NCBI GenBank assembly: GCA_043820045.1
Contig: JBDREF010000114.1
Span: forward strand, 1 to 9,727
Length of the DNA stretch: 9,727 bases
Reading direction: 5' to 3'
Source: JBDREF01 sp043820045
GTDB lineage: Bacteria > Planctomycetota > Phycisphaerae > Sedimentisphaerales > Anaerobacaceae
Position numbers and translations under genes: made by a program. This document shows positions 6,294-9,727 of the stretch, one piece after another. The notes under the pieces were generated by a model, which searched no databases, was not told the origin of the DNA, and saw only the letters and a list, made by a program, of their open reading frames with translations. How positions within the stretch are numbered: position 1 is the stretch's first letter; every line of letters starts with the position of its first letter.

Positions 6294-7702
6294 TATCCCC
6301 CTACTTCCTCCAGCATACTGCTCATTTGCTTGACCAAATCTTCATTTTCGGGTAATTCTGAAATATTGACATTCTCCATAGGATCAACCTTATGGTCGTA
6401 TAACATCCGGGCGTGCACTGCACCATCTTTTCTTCGCCACTGCGTGTAGCGATAACGGTCGGTCTTGACCGAATCTCCCGCGAAATATCTGCTGAATACT
6501 GCTTCCTTCCAGGGCATGTTCGGATTTTTCAAAAGCGGTACGAAACTTTTACCCTGCAAATGATCGGGAAGCGTCAAATCACATAGTTCACAAAGAGACG
6601 GATAAATGTCCAGGTACTCGGTCAGGGCATTGCTCTTCCTGTTGCTGGCGATTCCCGGGGCGGTGACAATTAACGGCGAATGTAGAGACGTCTCGAAATT
6701 ACAATGCTTGCACCACAAGCCGTGCTCGCCCAGATTCCAGCCATGGTCGCCCCACAGTACGATAATGGTATTGTCTCGCAGACCCAACCGGTCGAGCTCT
6801 GCGACGACTCTGCCGATCTGAGCATCGGTATAGCTTACACAGGCGTAGTAGCCATAAACGAGTGTCCGGGCAAGGTCGTCGGACAGCGGCCCTTTTGCCG
6901 GGATACCGTGGTACGCTCGCAACTCGCCCCAGTTATGCAAAGCCGCATCGGGGGCGCCTTTGGGCCGGAAGGGATTATCGGCGAGGTCGATGTCGTCTCG
7001 CTCGTACATATCCCAATACTTCTTCGGGGCGTTAAAGGGCAGGTGGGGCTTCAGGAAGCCAAGCGCCAGGAAGAATGGTTTATCTTCACCCTTCAATCGC
7101 TGAAGGTCTGAAATCCCCTTGTCGGCTATAATTCCGTCGAAGTATTCGTTATCGGCGACATCGGCCGCCTCGTAGGCAGGCCCGGCCAGCTTCGGCTTTT
7201 GCCGAGCGAGTTTGTTGTTCTCCTCCAACAGATAATTTCGCCAGGCGCCCTTAGGACGCCAAGGCTCTTCGCTCCAGCCGTCCAGACAGTCGGTTGCGTG
7301 GTGGAATATCTTGCCGTTCGATATCGTATGATAGCCGTTGTTTTTGAAGTGTTCCGCAATCGACAATACTCCCGGAAAATCCTTCTCGGCCCGGGTGTCG
7401 TAGCCGAGGAACCGATCCTTCGTCGGCCGAACACCTGTTAAGAGACTGGCGCGAGATGCCCCGCAGACGGGCACCTGGCAATACGAGCGCAGGAAGGTGA
7501 CGCCCTCCGAGGCCAGCCGGTCGATGTTGGGAGAAATCATCTGCTTGTGGCCGTAGCAGCTTAATTGCGGGCGAAGGTCGTCCACCGCGATAAAAAGGAC
7601 GTTCGGTTTCTTCTTGCCGGCGGCAAATAAAGAAACAGGCATCCCCAACGTCGCCGCCCCTGTACTCATGGCCTTTAGAAAGTTCCGACGTGTGCAGTTC
7701 AT
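6293..7702 (-). CDS. Tat-exported iduronate-2-sulfatase-like sulfatase, CGASR active site
   Basis: This is a 469-residue family S1 sulfatase. Order of motifs: Tat signal TRRNFLKAM (4-12) ending near LFAA (25-28); VDD metal ligands Asp41 and Asp42; active-site box CGASR (80-84), with Cys80 the formylglycine precursor; GKIFHH (130-135); LKPHLPF (217-223) with Lys218 and His220; and WGDHGWNLGEHGLWCKH (317-333) with Asp319, His320 and Lys332. LKPHLPF and WGDHGWNLGEHG are hallmarks of the iduronate-2-sulfatase-like branch (SulfAtlas S1_7 by memory, not checked), which removes 2-O-type sulfate from uronic acids or other algal sugars. The true substrate here is unknown. GAGGAG lies 5 bp upstream of the ATG. 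The stop overlaps the start of anSME1 by one base, so enzyme and maturase should be made together. The 124 bp upstream hold a TTGACA on the minus strand but no matching -10 box. Confidence 0.95.
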   Translation of the reverse strand: MNCTRRNFLKAMSTGAATLGMPVSLFAAGKKKPNVLFIAVDDLRPQLSCYGHKQMISPNIDRLASEGVTFLRSYCQVPVCGASRASLLTGVRPTKDRFLGYDTRAEKDFPGVLSIAEHFKNNGYHTISNGKIFHHATDCLDGWSEEPWRPKGAWRNYLLEENNKLARQKPKLAGPAYEAADVADNEYFDGIIADKGISDLQRLKGEDKPFFLALGFLKPHLPFNAPKKYWDMYERDDIDLADNPFRPKGAPDAALHNWGELRAYHGIPAKGPLSDDLARTLVYGYYACVSYTDAQIGRVVAELDRLGLRDNTIIVLWGDHGWNLGEHGLWCKHCNFETSLHSPLIVTAPGIASNRKSNALTEYLDIYPSLCELCDLTLPDHLQGKSFVPLLKNPNMPWKEAVFSRYFAGDSVKTDRYRYTQWRRKDGAVHARMLYDHKVDPMENVNISELPENEDLVKQMSSMLEEVGG

Positions 7703-7826
7703 GTTTTCTCCTCGTTGGAAGCAATTCGACTATCAATTGTCAAGTATCTATATGATATCAAGGCGAAATGATAACAGGAATACTTGAATTGTGCCAGGCC
7801 TTTCCAGTGAGCCGTCTGTTTGGCGG

Positions 7827-8993
7827 CTACTTGTCAATGCGCAGCCTGATCTTGTCGGCCGAGCGGGTGTGCCTGCCTGCTGAGCCGTTTTCTATGGCTG
7901 CGGCCATCTGCATGAACCTCGGGACCGTATAGTCGAAAAACTGCTTGTAGCTTTGACAGAAGTAATTCTCCCTGGTGGGTCGGTCGTCGTTCAGGCGAGC
8001 CCTGTCTTTCACACAGCCACCGCGGCAGATGTCGAGGTGCGTGCAAACAAGGCATTTGTCGCAAAGCCTCTCCTTGTCCCGCGCGAAGGCCCGCTTCTTA
8101 CTATCGGCCGCAAGCTTCTCCAGGGGCGTCTCAAGAATGTTGCCCAATCTCCACTGCGGCTCGACGAAAAACTCGCAGCAGAACGCATCGCCGGAGTGCT
8201 CGATAACGACAAAGCCGGCACACTTCTTGCTGTAAGTGCAAATCGTATGGCTGCCCATAACGTAGTGCGTGAGCAGTGAATCGAACTCGCGAATGTTGAA
8301 CTTCTCCGGGCCGTAGTCATACCAGAGGTCGAACATCCGGCACAGAAAATCACCGTACTGCCCGGGCGTGATGGAAAAATCTGCTATCTTGCCGGTCGAA
8401 GGGTCCGTCTCTGCGCAGGGGATGAATTGCAGGTAGGTCAGATCATTTTCGATTAGGAAATCGAAGAGTCTCTCCGGGCGCCCCACGCTCAAACTGTTGA
8501 GTAAGACAAGAGCACTAAATTCGACCTGATGTTTCTTGCAACTCCCGATGCCTCGCATCACTCTGTCGAAGGTCCCTGCGCCGGAATGGTCGAGGCGATA
8601 GCGGTCGTGAAATTCCTTCGGCCCGTCAATGCTTATACCGAGAAGGAATTTGTTTTCCGAGAAAAACCGGCACCACTCATCGTCGAGCAGGACCCCATTG
8701 GTCTGCAGGGTATTGCTGACTTGCTGACCGGATCTGCCGTATTTCTTTTGCAGCTCGACCGCCCTTGCAAAAAAATCCACGCCCATCAGAGTTGGCTCGC
8801 CACCCTGCCAGGCAAAACCCACAACGGGAAAGCCCAACTGCATGTAGTCCTTCACGAGCTTCTCAAGCACATGGTCGCTCATCCGCTGCTTGCCCGTGCC
8901 AACGCTCGCATCCCTGCCCTTATAGAAGCAGTAGGCACAGTCGATATTGCAGTCCGACCCGGACGGTTTGATCAAAAGCGTAAACGGTTGCAT
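7827..8993 (-). CDS. radical SAM sulfatase-maturase paralog with Glu for catalytic Asp (anSME2)
   Basis: This 388-residue paralog of anSME1 is identical at about 249 of the first 370 positions and aligns without a gap. The radical SAM motif is CNIDCAYC (Cys15, 19, 22), and QGGEPTL, LQTN and SIDGPKEFH are conserved. All SPASM cysteines are kept (252, 258, 273, 314, 317, 323, 327, 346). The residue after Cys273 is Glu274 (codon GAG, 8172-8174), whereas anSME1 and the characterised anSMEs have Asp, the proposed catalytic base. The enzyme may still mature sulfatases with altered rate or specificity, or may act on a different peptide. Its ATG overlaps the stop of the GH95-like glycosidase as TAATG. 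The C-terminal tail (371-388) is basic and differs from anSME1. The next gene, 124 bp on, is the CGASR sulfatase. Confidence 0.92.
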   Translation of the reverse strand: MQPFTLLIKPSGSDCNIDCAYCFYKGRDASVGTGKQRMSDHVLEKLVKDYMQLGFPVVGFAWQGGEPTLMGVDFFARAVELQKKYGRSGQQVSNTLQTNGVLLDDEWCRFFSENKFLLGISIDGPKEFHDRYRLDHSGAGTFDRVMRGIGSCKKHQVEFSALVLLNSLSVGRPERLFDFLIENDLTYLQFIPCAETDPSTGKIADFSITPGQYGDFLCRMFDLWYDYGPEKFNIREFDSLLTHYVMGSHTICTYSKKCAGFVVIEHSGDAFCCEFFVEPQWRLGNILETPLEKLAADSKKRAFARDKERLCDKCLVCTHLDICRGGCVKDRARLNDDRPTRENYFCQSYKQFFDYTVPRFMQMAAAIENGSAGRHTRSADKIRLRIDK

Positions 8994-9727
8994 TATCTCA
9001 GACCTTCCGACGTCAACACCACTCGCCCGCCCAGTGACATCTGAATATGAATTTCACTGCCCGTTTCTTCGATGAGTTTCTTCGCAATCCCTTCCACGTT
9101 GAACCGTGAGCCTGAGAATGGGTTCTCAAGCCGACAGGTCCCGCCCTTTTCGGCGACGATGGTAACGCGCCGGGTCTGTCCTTCCCGTCGCTCGGCGGAA
9201 ACCAGAAACGCACCTTCGGCCCGCAGCGTGGTGAAAGAGACATCCTTCCAGGCGGCCGGTATGGCGGGAAAGACTCTGATATCCCCGCTGTAGCTTTGCA
9301 GAAGCATCTCCTGAAGACCCGCCGCGGCGGCGAAATTCCCTTCCAGCGTGAACGGCCGGTAACGGAAATTCGAGTATCCTGTGCCCGACTGGTCGCCGTT
9401 ACAGTGGAAACTGCTGCGCAGACAAAACGCCGTCGAGAATATCTCCAGGGCCTCTTCCGCCTTCTCGCCGTCGCGCGCTCGTGCGGCTATGTTCGCCAGC
9501 CAGCTAAAGCTATATCCTGTCCATTGGCTGGTGCCCTTCTCGTCGAGGTCCGCCAGAGAGGCCCTGATTATGGCCCGGTCTTCCGGACCGTTTTCCCAGC
9601 AAACCAATCCCAAAGGGTGAATCGCCATCAGGTGCGAGAAATGACGGTGCGACGCCTTGAGCGGATAATCCATGGCGACGAGCATCTTCTTACTCTGCGG
9701 GTCAATCGCAAGGTCGGGCATCTCGCC
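8993..9727 (-). CDS. GH95-like glycosidase, C-terminal part (partial, cut by window edge)
   Basis: This is the last 244 codons of a gene running off the window at 9727; the frame stays open past the internal Met at 9721. Numbering from that Met, HRHFSHL (25-31), WTGYSFSW (67-74), FTLEGNFAAAAG (124-135), EMLLQS (138-143) and FPAIPAAWKD (151-160) follow the order found at the end of the (alpha/alpha)6 barrel of glycoside hydrolase family 95. A beta domain with LRAEGAFLVSAE comes next. GH95 enzymes are alpha-1,2-L-fucosidases or alpha-L-galactosidases acting on side chains. Glu127 in FTLEGNF stands where I recall FQIDGNF with the catalytic Asp in Bifidobacterium AfcA, so the specificity may differ. 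The stop overlaps the ATG of anSME2 (TAATG). It would be the first gene seen of the minus-strand operon. The N-terminal sequence and any export signal are outside the window. Confidence 0.85.
   Translation of the reverse strand, partial: GEMPDLAIDPQSKKMLVAMDYPLKASHRHFSHLMAIHPLGLVCWENGPEDRAIIRASLADLDEKGTSQWTGYSFSWLANIAARARDGEKAEEALEIFSTAFCLRSSFHCNGDQSGTGYSNFRYRPFTLEGNFAAAAGLQEMLLQSYSGDIRVFPAIPAAWKDVSFTTLRAEGAFLVSAERREGQTRRVTIVAEKGGTCRLENPFSGSRFNVEGIAKKLIEETGSEIHIQMSLGGRVVLTSEGLR

Noticed and set aside
7738..7743. Consensus -35 box TTGACA on the minus strand upstream of the CGASR sulfatase
   Set aside because: No acceptable -10 box at 16-18 bp spacing; the sequence there is TTCCAA.
7810..7828. 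AGCCG-N9-CGGCT hairpin at the end of anSME2
   Set aside because: Short stem overlapping the stop codon with no T-tract; read-through into the sulfatase is more likely.
5272..9044. Plus-strand reading frames opposite the maturase and sulfatase genes
   Set aside because: They mirror the codon structure of well-recognised minus-strand genes and have no motifs or ribosome binding sites of their own.
1..9727. CRISPR arrays, tRNA or rRNA genes, insertion sequences, phage or toxin-antitoxin genes
   Set aside because: None seen on either strand. The only repeats are the 73-bp element and the duplicated maturases.

Overview
The window reads as accessory, polysaccharide-degradation DNA from a bacterium of the PVC group, most likely Planctomycetota of class Phycisphaerae. 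The grounds are a prepilin-type protein with an N-terminus and C-terminal motif of the kind common there, Tat-exported sulfatases, a family GH95-like glycosidase, and two oxygen-sensitive radical SAM sulfatase maturases that point to an anaerobic or microaerobic lifestyle. The taxonomic call is inference from protein style; Kiritimatiellota or Lentisphaerota is the main alternative.

Plus strand, 1 to 4041. After a possible gene tail (1-63) there is a promoter-like site carrying a 14-bp palindrome. Two tandem paralogous genes (151-888 and 943-1587) follow, encoding small exported, charged, helix-rich proteins with Spy/CpxP-like sequence motifs. A short hairpin followed by T residues separates them. 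After about 300 bp with no convincing gene, a second extended -10 promoter precedes a prepilin-like gene (1885-2658), followed 18 bp later by a Tat-exported sulfatase with a CSPSR active site (2677-4041).

Minus strand, 9727 down to 4112, probably one long transcription unit: the C-terminal part of a GH95-like glycosidase (cut by the window edge), maturase 2 (anSME2), an iduronate-2-sulfatase-like sulfatase with a CGASR active site, maturase 1 (anSME1), a 73-bp inverted repeat, and a Tat-exported xylose-isomerase-like TIM-barrel protein. This block converges on the plus-strand sulfatase at 4042-4111.

How the parts may work together: the radical SAM enzymes would convert the active-site Cys of the sulfatases to formylglycine in the cytoplasm. 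The folded sulfatases would then leave by the Tat route and strip sulfate from a sulfated, possibly fucose-rich, glycan. The GH95-like enzyme would cleave the desulfated sugar chain, and the TIM-barrel protein may act on a released sugar.

Most notable points: anSME2 has Glu where the maturase family has its catalytic Asp, and it is translationally coupled to a glycosidase rather than a sulfatase. The two maturases align without gaps for 370 residues and start exactly 2,700 bp apart. A dispersed-type inverted repeat supplies the last codons and stop of anSME1. A prepilin-like gene is paired with a sulfatase. The two tandem exported paralogs have no clear function.
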